A stretch of 24,011 bases of DNA from Bordetella parapertussis (GCA_945895265.1 CAMDEF010000053.1:1-24011); one strand, 5' to 3'; positions 7,969 through 15,061 are shown, numbered from the stretch's first letter. The notes: generated from the sequence alone by a model not told the origin. Made by a program: numbers and translations.

Positions 7969-8170
7969 TTACGCGACAAGTTGCCGATTTAAGGACTCTG
8001 TGGCGCTGACTGAATCAAGCATCACGCTGTGAATCGATTTTCCTTCATGCATAAGATCAAACGCTTCGTTGCTATTGTTCAAAGGAATCGCGTGGGCGAT
8101 AAACGGTTTGAGTTGAATTTGCTATATTTGGATCGCTCATATTTGTTGGCACTTCGTTTGCCACCTAGAT
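7969..8170 (-). pseudogene. Remnant of a class III-type zinc alcohol dehydrogenase (C-terminus)
   Basis: The minus strand reads IQLKPFIAHAIPLNN, then NEAFDLMHEGKSIHSVM and a stop at 7969-7971. This is the C-terminal hallmark of S-(hydroxymethyl)glutathione/class III alcohol dehydrogenases, usually close to INEAFDLMHEGKSIRSV. Upstream the similarity continues in another frame as LGGKRSANKYERSKYSK, corresponding to GG-KGRS plus the helix before IQLKPF, so a frameshift lies near 8113-8125. In the IQLKPF frame a TAG stop sits at 8122-8124. Past about 8170 I cannot follow the family; 8171-8333 holds nothing recognisable. No coenzyme or zinc-binding part of the enzyme is present, so the fragment cannot be functional. 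It marks a deletion or decay event beside the MFS gene. Confidence 0.65.
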
Positions 8171-8333
8171 TGACTATGACGGTGAATGAAATGGCTTTAT
8201 TCGTTGCACCGCGAATGCAAGGGATCCAAGCGGCGGGCCATTTAGCAGAAACAATATCTACGGTATCAAAGAGGGTCGTTTTTGTTTGCCCAGCTAACGC
8301 GTGTTACATATTTAACAGGTCAGAGAGCAGTTT

Positions 8334-8801
8334 ATGGATATCAGTGATCCTATTAAAATTGAGTTCTTGTTGAAAGAGCTTTTTTTTGCCCTGAGCGTTA
8401 CATGCGTAGTGGTAATCTTTAATCTTTATAGTTTTGCGTGGATATCGCTTAAATATCGTAAGTTATTGGAAAAAAGCCGAACCCATGGCCTGCACCTCGA
8501 GGTGCTTCGGTTCGTGCTTTTTATTATGTTGCTGGTGATGGCGATGTTTCTATCGCTCTTGATATGGGTCGCAGCATTAGTGAATTTTGATTTCGCTAAA
8601 GATTGGGTGACGGCTCTCTTGTTTACAGCTGGATTTTTTACAACCATCGGCAGTACTGCAATGACTCTACCGATAGGGTGGCGTTTTATACCTTCAGTGA
8701 TTGCCTTTTCAGGGCTCTTTTCGTTTGCCTGGGCATCAGCGTCTTCAATCGGAATGTTTAACCACTTGACTAACCATCTTTATAAGCACAAGAAGATTTA
8801 A
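8334..8801 (+). CDS. Small membrane protein resembling the ion-channel (Ion_trans_2) pore domain, altered filter
   Basis: 155 residues with hydrophobic segments at about 14-38, 58-84, 92-106 (short, pore-helix-like) and 118-142. The layout resembles the pore unit of bacterial two-pore-domain-like potassium channels: a pore helix, a TTxG filter, a conserved LPxxWR segment, then an inner helix. Here residues 103-109 read TTIGSTA, followed by TLPIGWR at 111-117 and GLFSFAWASAS on the inner helix. The expected filter is TTxGYGD, so Tyr, Gly and Asp are replaced by Ser, Thr and Ala and potassium selectivity is unlikely. The start has only a weak purine stretch (AGAGAG) before it. The gene is isolated: upstream is decayed DNA, downstream the dioxygenase. 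The family link is read by eye; it may be just a small membrane protein of unknown function. Confidence 0.6.
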   Translation: MDISDPIKIEFLLKELFFALSVTCVVVIFNLYSFAWISLKYRKLLEKSRTHGLHLEVLRFVLFIMLLVMAMFLSLLIWVAALVNFDFAKDWVTALLFTAGFFTTIGSTAMTLPIGWRFIPSVIAFSGLFSFAWASASSIGMFNHLTNHLYKHKKI

Positions 8802-8809
8802 TATGTAAT

Positions 8810-8824
8810 TTCACTAATAGTGAA
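8810..8824. promoter_or_regulatory. Short palindrome between the channel-like gene and the dioxygenase
   Basis: TTCACT-AAT-AGTGAA is a perfect 6-base inverted repeat with a three-base centre, starting nine bases after the upstream stop codon and about 95 bases before the dioxygenase start. It could be an operator for the downstream pair. No T-tract follows, so a terminator role is unlikely. Confidence 0.3.
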
Positions 8825-8873
8825 TGGCCAACAGGTCAAACTCTGCTTGCCTCACGCTTCTAGTATCGAAGCC

Positions 8874-8888
8874 TGGCATCCTCCCCGC
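8874..8888 (-). repeat. IS200/IS605-end-like motif, copy 1
   Basis: The minus strand reads GCGGGGAGGATGCCA, differing in one base from the plus-strand copy at 14320-14334. Sequences of the form GGGCGGGGAGGATGTCAA are familiar at the right ends of IS200/IS605-group (TnpB-type) elements. No transposase remains nearby. At 15 bases this may be chance, and it lies only 32 bases before the dioxygenase start. Confidence 0.25.
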
Positions 8889-8919
8889 CCTCAAGGCCGA
8901 ATACGCCAAGGAGACCACC

Positions 8920-9477
8920 ATGCAAGTACACGAACTCGTTGCCCGCCTCGCCAAGGCCGGCGCCAGCAGCATCCCGATGCAAGCCGTGCGCGAAGAATTT
9001 GAAAGTCTGCGCGGTGATATCGACTCTGTCGACCAAGCCCTGCGGTTTGTCGCGGGCACGGGCGGCAATACGCGGCAAGTGTTTTACCGGTCGCCGTCGC
9101 TTTCGCTGTTGAAGGTTTGCTTCCCAGCCGGGCGTCGCACGCCGCCGCACGATCATGGTACCTGGACGACCATTCTGCTGTTCTCGGGCGAAGAAAAAAA
9201 CACACTGTATCGCGCTGAAAATGGAAAATTGCGCAAGGCCAGCGAAGTCACGCTCACGCGCGGATCGATTTTGCCGATGCTAGCTGACACCGTGCACGTT
9301 GCCGAGTGTCTGGGTAACGTGCCAGCCATCGGCCTGCATGTCTACGGCGGCGACATACTCGAGTTACCGCGCCGTATGTGGCATCCCGAAACGCTTGAAG
9401 TGCATCCGTTGGATTTGACGTTGTATGAGTCGTTTTCTCAGGCCGCATCTAAGGCTGACCGCGCACCGCTGACTTAG
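8920..9477 (+). CDS. Cysteine-dioxygenase-like (thiol dioxygenase, cupin) protein
   Basis: 185 residues from the ATG at 8920, which has the strong site AAGGAGACCACC before it; the frame is open further upstream but without such a site. The cupin core aligns with cysteine dioxygenase: RQVFYRSPSLSLLKVCFPAG leads to PPHDHGTW (metal ligands His77 and His79), then LLFSGEEKNTLY, and DTVHVAECLGN gives the third ligand His126, followed by AIGLHVYGGD with Tyr142 in the place of the catalytic tyrosine. Such enzymes add dioxygen to a thiol to give a sulfinate in the cytoplasm. It lies 15 bases upstream of gamma-glutamyltransferase and surely forms an operon with it. The substrate (cysteine, mercaptopropionate or other) is not assignable. 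Confidence 0.8.
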   Translation: MQVHELVARLAKAGASSIPMQAVREEFESLRGDIDSVDQALRFVAGTGGNTRQVFYRSPSLSLLKVCFPAGRRTPPHDHGTWTTILLFSGEEKNTLYRAENGKLRKASEVTLTRGSILPMLADTVHVAECLGNVPAIGLHVYGGDILELPRRMWHPETLEVHPLDLTLYESFSQAASKADRAPLT

Positions 9478-9492
9478 TCTAGAGGAGACCAC

Positions 9493-11097
9493 ATGAAAGG
9501 CGTTGTCGTATGTCCGCAGCCGCGTGCTGCTGAAGTGGGTGCCGAGATCCTTGAACAGGGCGGTAACGCCTTTGACGCGGCGTTGGCGACGGCCTTTTCG
9601 CAAATGGCCAATGATCCCTTTATGTGCGGTCTGGGCGGCATGGGTACCTTGCACTACTTTCATGCAGCCACGGGCACCAGCGGGATGATCGATTTCTATA
9701 ACCGTGCGGGCTCTAACGTGCGCCCGGAGATGTGGGAAAAAGACTGCAAGGGCCGCACTCCGATTTCAGGCTATAGCTTGTTTGATGATTTCAGAAGTGA
9801 GATTGGCTATACCGCCATCATGACGCCTGGTACGCCTGCAGGGCTTGGTTTGTTTCATGAAAAACTTGGCTCGATGCCTTGGGCCGATTTGATCGCGCCC
9901 GCGATTACCCAAGCGAACGAAGGCATCTTAGTCACGCCAAACTTGGCAACGGTCTGGAGCGGTTACGCTCAGCCTGGTATCCCCGATGGCCTCACACGTA
10001 TCCGAAAAACTGCCGAATGCGCGCGCGTGTATCTGCACCCCGAGGGGCGTTTGTTCAAGGTTGGCGACGTGATGCGCCTGCCTGACTATGCGCGCACTTT
10101 AGAGCGACTCGCCAAAGGGGGTTGGCGCGAGTTTCATCAAGGTGCGCTCGGCGATGAGATCGCCCGCGACCTTCAAGCCAATGGTTCGTTCGTCACTCGC
10201 AAAGATTTAGCCGGCTATCAACCCGAAGAAAGTGCACCTTTAGTGGGATCTTATCGCGGCTATGAGGTGCGCTCTAATCCGCCACCCGGCAGTGGCGCAA
10301 CGTTGATTGAAATGTTGCAGATTCTTGAGCATTTTGATTTGAGTGCACTCGATCATGGCTCGGCACGACACATCGATTTAGTGGCGCGCGCGATGGCTGC
10401 TGCCCATGTGGATCGCAATGCTTATCTAGGCGATCCACGTTTTGCAGACGTCCCGACCGAGATGCTGATATCTAAAAGGCGTGCAGCGTATTGGGCTGAC
10501 CGAATCAAGTCGGGTCAGTATGCAGGTGGCCAAGAAGAGGCGCCGCCCGGCTGCACCACGCATGTGTGCGTCATGGATGCCGAGGGCAATGCGGTATCGA
10601 TGACGCATACGCTTGGCACGGCTGCGGGCGTCGTGAGCCCGGGCTTAGGCTTTAACTACAACAATTCGATGAAGTTGTTTGATCCCGTGCCGAATAAAAA
10701 GAATTCGATGGCCCCTGGCAAAGCCCGCACCACCGGGATGGTGCCCACCATGTTGCTCAAGGACGGCAAGCCCGTGTTGTTAGCCGGCGCACCTGGCGGG
10801 AGTGTGATCATCAGCGCCACGTTGCAGGCGATTTTGAATGTGGTGGATTTTGGCATGTCGCCGGTCGAAGCCGTCACTGTGCCACGCATCCATTGCGAGG
10901 GTCTGGGGATACACACTGAAGCCACCGTGCCGCGCTCGGTGATTAAAGAGTTACGTGCGTTAGGCCATACCGTTCTGCAAAGCGCGCACAGCTTTGAGCC
11001 CAGCATGTCGCGTGCGCACGTGATTTCAACCATTGGCGGGCGTATGCGAGGCGGAGCTGACCCCAGGGGTGGCGCTGGTGTTGTTTACGCGCGTTAA
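9493..11097 (+). CDS. ggt: Gamma-glutamyltransferase family protein, cytoplasmic form
   Basis: 534 residues. The N-terminal part has PRAAEVGAEILEQGGNAFDA and GLGGMGTLHYFHA, the core GGT fold. The autoprocessing nucleophile is Thr355 in PPGCTTHVCVMDAEGNAVSM, which would split the chain into large and small subunits. NSMAP stands where SSMSP binds the donor in Escherichia coli GGT, and GAPGGSVIISATLQ is the conserved glycine loop. No signal peptide is present, unlike periplasmic GGTs, so it probably acts in the cytoplasm. It hydrolyses or transfers gamma-glutamyl groups from glutathione-like compounds. AGAGGAGACCAC precedes the ATG. With the thiol dioxygenase just upstream, the pair may release and oxidise a thiol; that link is inferred. 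Confidence 0.88.
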   Translation: MKGVVVCPQPRAAEVGAEILEQGGNAFDAALATAFSQMANDPFMCGLGGMGTLHYFHAATGTSGMIDFYNRAGSNVRPEMWEKDCKGRTPISGYSLFDDFRSEIGYTAIMTPGTPAGLGLFHEKLGSMPWADLIAPAITQANEGILVTPNLATVWSGYAQPGIPDGLTRIRKTAECARVYLHPEGRLFKVGDVMRLPDYARTLERLAKGGWREFHQGALGDEIARDLQANGSFVTRKDLAGYQPEESAPLVGSYRGYEVRSNPPPGSGATLIEMLQILEHFDLSALDHGSARHIDLVARAMAAAHVDRNAYLGDPRFADVPTEMLISKRRAAYWADRIKSGQYAGGQEEAPPGCTTHVCVMDAEGNAVSMTHTLGTAAGVVSPGLGFNYNNSMKLFDPVPNKKNSMAPGKARTTGMVPTMLLKDGKPVLLAGAPGGSVIISATLQAILNVVDFGMSPVEAVTVPRIHCEGLGIHTEATVPRSVIKELRALGHTVLQSAHSFEPSMSRAHVISTIGGRMRGGADPRGGAGVVYAR

Positions 11098-11101
11098 CGT
11101 T

Positions 11102-11155
11102 CACTAGCAGAATGAGCGTTTGAACAAACGATCACACCGCTACTGCTGGCTAGTG
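11102..11155. terminator. Possible bidirectional terminator between convergent genes
   Basis: CACTAGCAG (11102-11110) can pair with CTGCTGGCTAGTG (11143-11155) with a small bulge, and inside it CGTTTG-AA-CAAACG (11117-11130) is a perfect 6-base inverted repeat. It spans the 42 bases between the convergent ggt and glycosyltransferase genes and overlaps the latter's last codons. There is no clear T-tract on either strand. Confidence 0.3.
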
Positions 11156-12789
11156 CTATGCCGACGATAAACGGTGAGCACTGTGCTGCCGTCAATCACG
11201 ATCTCGTAAAAGACTGTGTAGGCCTTGTGGGGTTGTTCAAATCTAGAGCCATCAAAAAATCGATAGTTTGTCAAAATATAATCCGACTCTAAGTTTGAGG
11301 GATCTAAGACCATTCTCTTGCGATCTTGCGGCCTCAGCAACTCGATCGCCTGCTGTGCTGAGGTTACGCCGAGTGACCGAATTGTGATGCGGTGTCTATC
11401 GTCGTTGGCCAAAATAAATTCAAGCCCCTTCACATCGGTCAAGCCCCAATAGTCACGCTCAAAGCTTTGATGCGATGACAGTAGTGTCATCAAACCATTG
11501 AAGTACAAATGTTGAAAGGGGTGATTGCGTATCATCCAGCTAACGTTAAACAGGATTTGTACGCTGAACAGAATCCCCATTAAACCAGCCAGAGGTATCC
11601 CAAGCACTTGTTTTTTGTTGATCGCCTGCAGACCGGCTACGCTTAACAATACGATGGCAGGGTAAATAAAATAGAGTTGTCGCCAGCCATCGTAGAGTGT
11701 TGAATTCAAGATGATGACCGCGCAAATCGGGCCTCCTGCCGCTGCCAAAAATAAAAAATCCAGAAAATAATCGAGGCGCTGTAAATTTTGTCGCGGTCGT
11801 GATACCACTTTCATGCATACGTGTACGGCGCCTAGTACAAAGCATGCCGAAATCAGGATGGGTGTGGTCAGCGCAATCCATGTTGGCGCATAATGCCAAG
11901 GCAAACTCTTTGCAAAAACATAGTCACCTAAGTAGAGATTAAAGTAATCCCAACGAAATTTAGACATGTTTTTTAACGCGACTAAAAAATTCGTGAAAGG
12001 GTCTTCCCATAACCAAGGCCATAGCCCAACGATACACAGGGCACTGGTCACACCAAACACAACCGTCAACGTTAACCACTGTCGCACCTTGAGCAAACGA
12101 AGACTAGCAAGCATCACAAGCATAAAAATTGTTAGCCCAAACAAAATCACACCAGCAATACGGATATTGATTGTGAGCGCAATCATGCATGCGTGTAAAA
12201 AGGCGCTTTGCCAACTGAGTCTCAGTCGCAGTCGAGTCAGGGTATACAGACTTGCCGCGCAACACGCCATGAAAACAATATCTTTATTGTTGAAAAACGC
12301 TTCGCCGTAGAGTCGAGGGCTTGTCAACAGTAACGTGCTCGCCAACAGGGCATAGCCCCAATGATTGAAACGCAATTTCGCTGCGTGATACATTGCAATT
12401 AGGCCAGCCCAAAAAACAAGAAAGGTTAGGGCGTGCCTCAGTAAGAATTGCTGCCGTGAGTCGTTCAGCGAAAATAAACGTTCGATAAAAAACACGGGTA
12501 AATCAAAGGCAACTCCATAGTCGCGATCGTAATACTCGTCGAGCGGAATATCGAAGGTGGCTAAGATCGGATCGTTTTTGAGCCAGGTGATGTTGAACTT
12601 CTCAGCGATATAGTTCAAACTCATCCCGCCATTGGTGCGGCTAATCAGTTCGTCTGCTGACATCCCATAGTGGGTGAAGGTTGTCATCCCCAGCGCCAAG
12701 ATAAAAAGAAAATAAAACGCCACCAGCAATGGGCGATATTGACCCACTACAGCGAAACGATTTTTTAAATACCAGGCAAAATTCATCAT
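11140..12789 (-). CDS. GT-C-fold membrane glycosyltransferase (family 39/ArnT-like)
   Basis: 549 residues. About eleven hydrophobic segments follow a short basic N-terminus, and the last 130 residues are soluble. The first outer loop carries an acidic pair, MSADELISRTNGG (Asp46, Glu47), the usual catalytic place in GT-C polyprenyl-phosphate-dependent transferases. LLTSPRLYGEAFFNNKDIVF near 155-175 and RQLYFIYPAIVLLSVAGLQA near 370-390 fit the PMT/ArnT-like group. It would use a lipid-linked sugar to glycosylate an envelope acceptor on the periplasmic side. It lies 15 bases after the secreted NlpC/P60-like gene, so the two are co-transcribed. Adjacent ATG codons at 12789 and 12786 make the start ambiguous by one codon, with no strong ribosome binding site. 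The sugar and acceptor are unknown. Confidence 0.75.
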   Translation of the reverse strand: MMNFAWYLKNRFAVVGQYRPLLVAFYFLFILALGMTTFTHYGMSADELISRTNGGMSLNYIAEKFNITWLKNDPILATFDIPLDEYYDRDYGVAFDLPVFFIERLFSLNDSRQQFLLRHALTFLVFWAGLIAMYHAAKLRFNHWGYALLASTLLLTSPRLYGEAFFNNKDIVFMACCAASLYTLTRLRLRLSWQSAFLHACMIALTINIRIAGVILFGLTIFMLVMLASLRLLKVRQWLTLTVVFGVTSALCIVGLWPWLWEDPFTNFLVALKNMSKFRWDYFNLYLGDYVFAKSLPWHYAPTWIALTTPILISACFVLGAVHVCMKVVSRPRQNLQRLDYFLDFLFLAAAGGPICAVIILNSTLYDGWRQLYFIYPAIVLLSVAGLQAINKKQVLGIPLAGLMGILFSVQILFNVSWMIRNHPFQHLYFNGLMTLLSSHQSFERDYWGLTDVKGLEFILANDDRHRITIRSLGVTSAQQAIELLRPQDRKRMVLDPSNLESDYILTNYRFFDGSRFEQPHKAYTVFYEIVIDGSTVLTVYRRHSTSQQ

Positions 12790-12804
12790 CAGGGTGAGCG
12801 GCCG

Positions 12805-13608
12805 TTAACGATACATCGGTCGACCAATCGCGCCGCTTTTACTTTTGCCGGTACTGTATTGTGCCCAAGCAGGGTCAAAGGGTTGAAACGTTGCGTTGGT
12901 AAAGTTATTGGCAAAACCAACGATCTCGTGATTAGCTGATACATAAAGCCTGAGTTTTCCGCGGCCTAAGCCTTTTATTTTTGTGCCATCGGCTTGTACC
13001 CGAGTATCGTGTGGATCGTGATACGCCTTTGACGAGTCAATGACAAATACTTCGTATTGTGTAGTGTTTGGCACGAAGGGCGCTCTGTTTTCAATTTTGA
13101 CCGGGATGGTGTCAATGAGCATCACGTGCCCAGTATCTTTGGCGATTTTCTTATCAATATCTAAAGTAAATTTCCAAGCGATCAGGTCGCCGGGTTGAAT
13201 GCGTTCGACAGTCGTAATCTGGTTAAACCCATGAGCGCCTTGAATCGAGTCAACAAAATCTTCTGCTAATGGTCGTTGACGCGGTTTTGGAACTGACATC
13301 AATGACCGAACGGGGCTTGCTGCCCGGTCGAGCAGTGCGATCGCCAAGCCAGAGCAATCGGCATACATTGCGAAGCCTTTAGACACACCATCGCTGGGCA
13401 GGCTGATTTGTTCGGTATGGCGATACTCATTATGACTTAGTGCAACATTGTCTAGTAATTGTCTGGCCAGGGTCAAATGCAGCGGTGCTGAGGGAGCAGG
13501 GTCTGCCCCTTTGGCCCAATGCGCGATACAAACGAGAACAATGGCAAGACATTTTGACAAGAGCTTGTTGGCTAACCAGTGGCGGTTTTTGTACATAATT
13601 TGTGTCAT
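12805..13608 (-). CDS. Secreted NlpC/P60-like (papain-fold) putative cysteine hydrolase
   Basis: 267 residues from the ATG at 13608. A TTG at 13626 with AAGTAAG before it and an ATG at 13596 are alternative starts. A basic segment (KNRHWLANKLLSK) and hydrophobic core (CLAIVLVCIAHWAKG, then ADPAPS) make a signal peptide, so the protein is exported. The core has MYADCSGLAIALLDRA, the DCSGL motif of NlpC/P60 enzymes (Cys85 as nucleophile), then IQPGDLIAWKF and DTGHVMLID with the candidate His. This order of Cys, PGDL and GHV is typical of cell-wall endopeptidases and related amidases. The C-terminal 100 residues are unassigned. It is the first gene of a pair with the membrane glycosyltransferase, so an envelope role is likely. 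The substrate is unknown. Confidence 0.65.
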   Translation of the reverse strand: MTQIMYKNRHWLANKLLSKCLAIVLVCIAHWAKGADPAPSAPLHLTLARQLLDNVALSHNEYRHTEQISLPSDGVSKGFAMYADCSGLAIALLDRAASPVRSLMSVPKPRQRPLAEDFVDSIQGAHGFNQITTVERIQPGDLIAWKFTLDIDKKIAKDTGHVMLIDTIPVKIENRAPFVPNTTQYEVFVIDSSKAYHDPHDTRVQADGTKIKGLGRGKLRLYVSANHEIVGFANNFTNATFQPFDPAWAQYSTGKSKSGAIGRPMYR

Positions 13609-13740
13609 GGCTAGGTTTTTAGTCAAAGACTTACTTGATATCTACGCAACGTGTCAGTTTAGTGTCTTGAGTTAGCAATAACTAGAGAAAAATCTTAGAA
13701 TAGCGATCTTTTCCCTTTAGGTCATTCTGCGGTCATCGAC

Positions 13741-14175
13741 ATGGGCATGAAACGCTGGCAAATGCGAAAAAACTGTGCTTTGACACCAAAGCAGCTGCTC
13801 ATGTTTTATGTCGTTTTAGTCTGCCTCTCATTGATCGTGGCCACAGGTTTCTTTTTGGCTGGGATATGGATGATTTCAATTTTTACGGCCCTAGAAATAT
13901 GTGCCGTCACGATTGGTTTTTTAATCTACTCTAGGCACGCCTTAGATTGCGAAACGGTTGAAATTGAAGATAAATGCTTATTGGTCAAAAAATATATTGG
14001 CCACAAAGAAACCGTTTATGAGTTCAACACGCAGTGGGCAAAAATTGAGCCGCCGCTCAAGGGCTCAAAAACCTTCAATATCAGTCAATCTCAGTTACGG
14101 GTTGAACTCGGTCAGTTCATCAGGCACGAACAGCAGATTGCGTTGATTGCACAAGTCCGTGCTCATCTGGGTTGA
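13741..14175 (+). CDS. DUF2244 integral membrane protein
   Basis: 144 residues. The N-terminus RWQMRKNCALTPKQLLMFYV, two membrane helices (about 19-42 and 43-63), and IYSRHALDCETVEIEDKCLL match the DUF2244 pattern, as does the C-terminal VELGQFIRHEQQIALIAQVR. The function is not established; in many proteobacteria such genes sit near cytochrome c oxidase genes, but none is here, so the gene appears displaced. It is divergent from the NlpC/P60-like gene across about 130 bases, which contain TAGAAT at 13695-13700 as a possible -10 without a good -35. ATG codons at 13741 and 13747 are both possible, and neither has a strong ribosome binding site. Confidence 0.7.
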   Translation: MGMKRWQMRKNCALTPKQLLMFYVVLVCLSLIVATGFFLAGIWMISIFTALEICAVTIGFLIYSRHALDCETVEIEDKCLLVKKYIGHKETVYEFNTQWAKIEPPLKGSKTFNISQSQLRVELGQFIRHEQQIALIAQVRAHLG

Positions 14176-14257
14176 GTAAGCGAATTGATACAGTTGAAAT
14201 CAGCGACGCCAATTTAGAATGCCCTGTACGAAAAATTGCTTTCATCGACTTCATGTA

Positions 14258-14334
14258 AATTCAGGACCCCCAGAAAAAATCTAAGAAGCTCCTGAATTAC
14301 GGCGTCCGTCAGGACCAGCGCGGGGAGGATGTCA
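14258..14334 (+). repeat. IS200/IS605-type right-end-like remnant with hairpins
   Basis: AATTCAGGA (14258-14266) and TCCTGAATT (14290-14298) are perfect 9-base inverted copies. A second fold, CCTG-AATT-ACGG / CCGT-CAGG (14291-14313), overlaps the first, and GCGGGGAGGATGTCA closes the block at 14320-14334. The last motif after a hairpin is how TnpB-type IS200/IS605 elements commonly end, where the guide RNA scaffold is also encoded. I find no TnpB or TnpA coding sequence on either side, so this would be a leftover end. It lies directly next to a cluster of decayed toxin-antitoxin genes. Identification is from memory of the motif, not a search. Confidence 0.4.
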
Positions 14335-14649
14335 AGCCAGTGCTGGCGCAGGTGTGACGCGCATGGGCTTAAGCTTGAATTGCTGAGCGGCTTGCCACAT
14401 GTCGTAGGCTGATTGTTGCGCCAGCCAAAGGCGGGCGTCGCCGCCGCGCTCTTTGCCAAGCCATGCTTCGATCCGCAAGGCCATTTCGGGTGAGATTGCA
14501 GCACGTGCGTTGATCATGCGAGAAAATGCAACACGAGAAACGCCCAATTGTTCAGCCGCCTGAGTGACATTGAGACCGAGCGCTGGTAAAACATCGTCGC
14601 GGATCGTGAGGCCGGGGTGGGGTGGGTTGTGCATACGAGTCATATTCAT
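14332..14649 (-). CDS. higA: HigA-family antitoxin (XRE helix-turn-helix), no toxin partner
   Basis: 105 residues. The start MTRMHNPPHPGLTIRDDVLP is the hallmark of HigA/VapI-type antitoxins. The helix-turn-helix covers about 28-50 (NVTQAAEQLGVSRVAFSRMI), and RAAISPEMALRIEAWLG follows as usual. It should bind its own operator and neutralise a HigB ribosome-dependent RNase. The higB gene normally lies directly upstream with a small gap, yet the 106 bases upstream (14650-14755) hold no readable HigB. The ATG has no ribosome binding site, which fits loss of a translationally coupled toxin gene. The C-terminus overlaps the IS-like end by a few bases. ATG codons at 14649 and 14643 are both possible. 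Confidence 0.8.
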   Translation of the reverse strand: MNMTRMHNPPHPGLTIRDDVLPALGLNVTQAAEQLGVSRVAFSRMINARAAISPEMALRIEAWLGKERGGDARLWLAQQSAYDMWQAAQQFKLKPMRVTPAPALA

Positions 14650-14755
14650 AATAATTGTAGGAAGCTAATCATCAGGCATCAATGTCGGAAAAGTACGATA
14701 TTTATCTAGGCTATTGAAAACAAGAGACTTTTTTTACCCATTTAAAATTAATAAC

Positions 14756-15061
14756 TTAGCTCAACTCACAAGGTTGGGCTTTTTTGTTTGCTACCAATCG
14801 CACCACGGTATGGCTATTTGTCGCTTGAGCATATCGAGCAAATGTGCGCATTGAAGGCATCATGCGCCCACTCTCTAATCTGGCAATCGTAGATTGGGTC
14901 GTGCTCATGCGCTGCGCTAACTGGGCTTGTGTCATTCCTGCTCGCATGCGCGCAGCGATCAGCTCGCGCGCGATGGCAAACTCGGGTTGTTGCAATGCGT
15001 ACTCGGCACTGACCGCGGCATCTTTCAATATGCGTGCTTTAACTTCTTTCAGGCTATCCAT
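14756..15061 (-). CDS. XRE-family antitoxin of a RelE/HigB-like toxin-antitoxin pair
   Basis: 101 residues. The N-terminal helical part (LKEVKARILKDAAVSAEYAL, then EFAIARELIAARMRAG) precedes an XRE helix-turn-helix at about 43-68 (MTQAQLAQRMSTTQSTIARL then ESGRMMPS). The family form MTQ-LA-RM-TTQS-IARLESG with R-P-S-RTFARYA is that of antitoxins encoded just after phage-derived Gp49/RelE-like toxins. The start overlaps the end of the truncated toxin ORF (15054-15200), matching the normal toxin-then-antitoxin order. The reading frame is intact. It is likely expressed or was until recently, and may cross-regulate other systems. Confidence 0.8.
   Translation of the reverse strand: MDSLKEVKARILKDAAVSAEYALQQPEFAIARELIAARMRAGMTQAQLAQRMSTTQSTIARLESGRMMPSMRTFARYAQATNSHTVVRLVANKKAQPCELS
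14759..14785 (+). terminator. Rho-independent terminator, plus strand, inside the antitoxin 3' end
   Basis: GCTCAAC-TCACAAG-GTTGGGC forms a seven-pair stem (one G-T wobble) followed by TTTTTT on the plus strand. It overlaps the last codons of the antitoxin encoded on the other strand. On the minus strand the same stem follows AAAAAA and precedes AT-rich DNA, so it may also end the antitoxin transcript. The nearest plus-strand gene upstream is the DUF2244 gene, about 580 bases away. Confidence 0.45.

Noticed and set aside
8029..8373. Plus-strand open frame of 114 codons upstream of the channel-like gene
   Set aside because: It has no recognisable domain, overlaps the channel-like gene start, and its first third lies opposite the clear dehydrogenase remnant on the minus strand.
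14214..14504. Minus-strand open frame of 96 codons
   Set aside because: It overlaps the HigA gene in another frame and runs through the hairpin-rich IS-like end; no protein family is recognisable.
14650..14755. Possible higB toxin upstream of the HigA gene
   Set aside because: All three minus-strand frames are interrupted and show no HigB end motif; a short DD-stop tail is too little to call.
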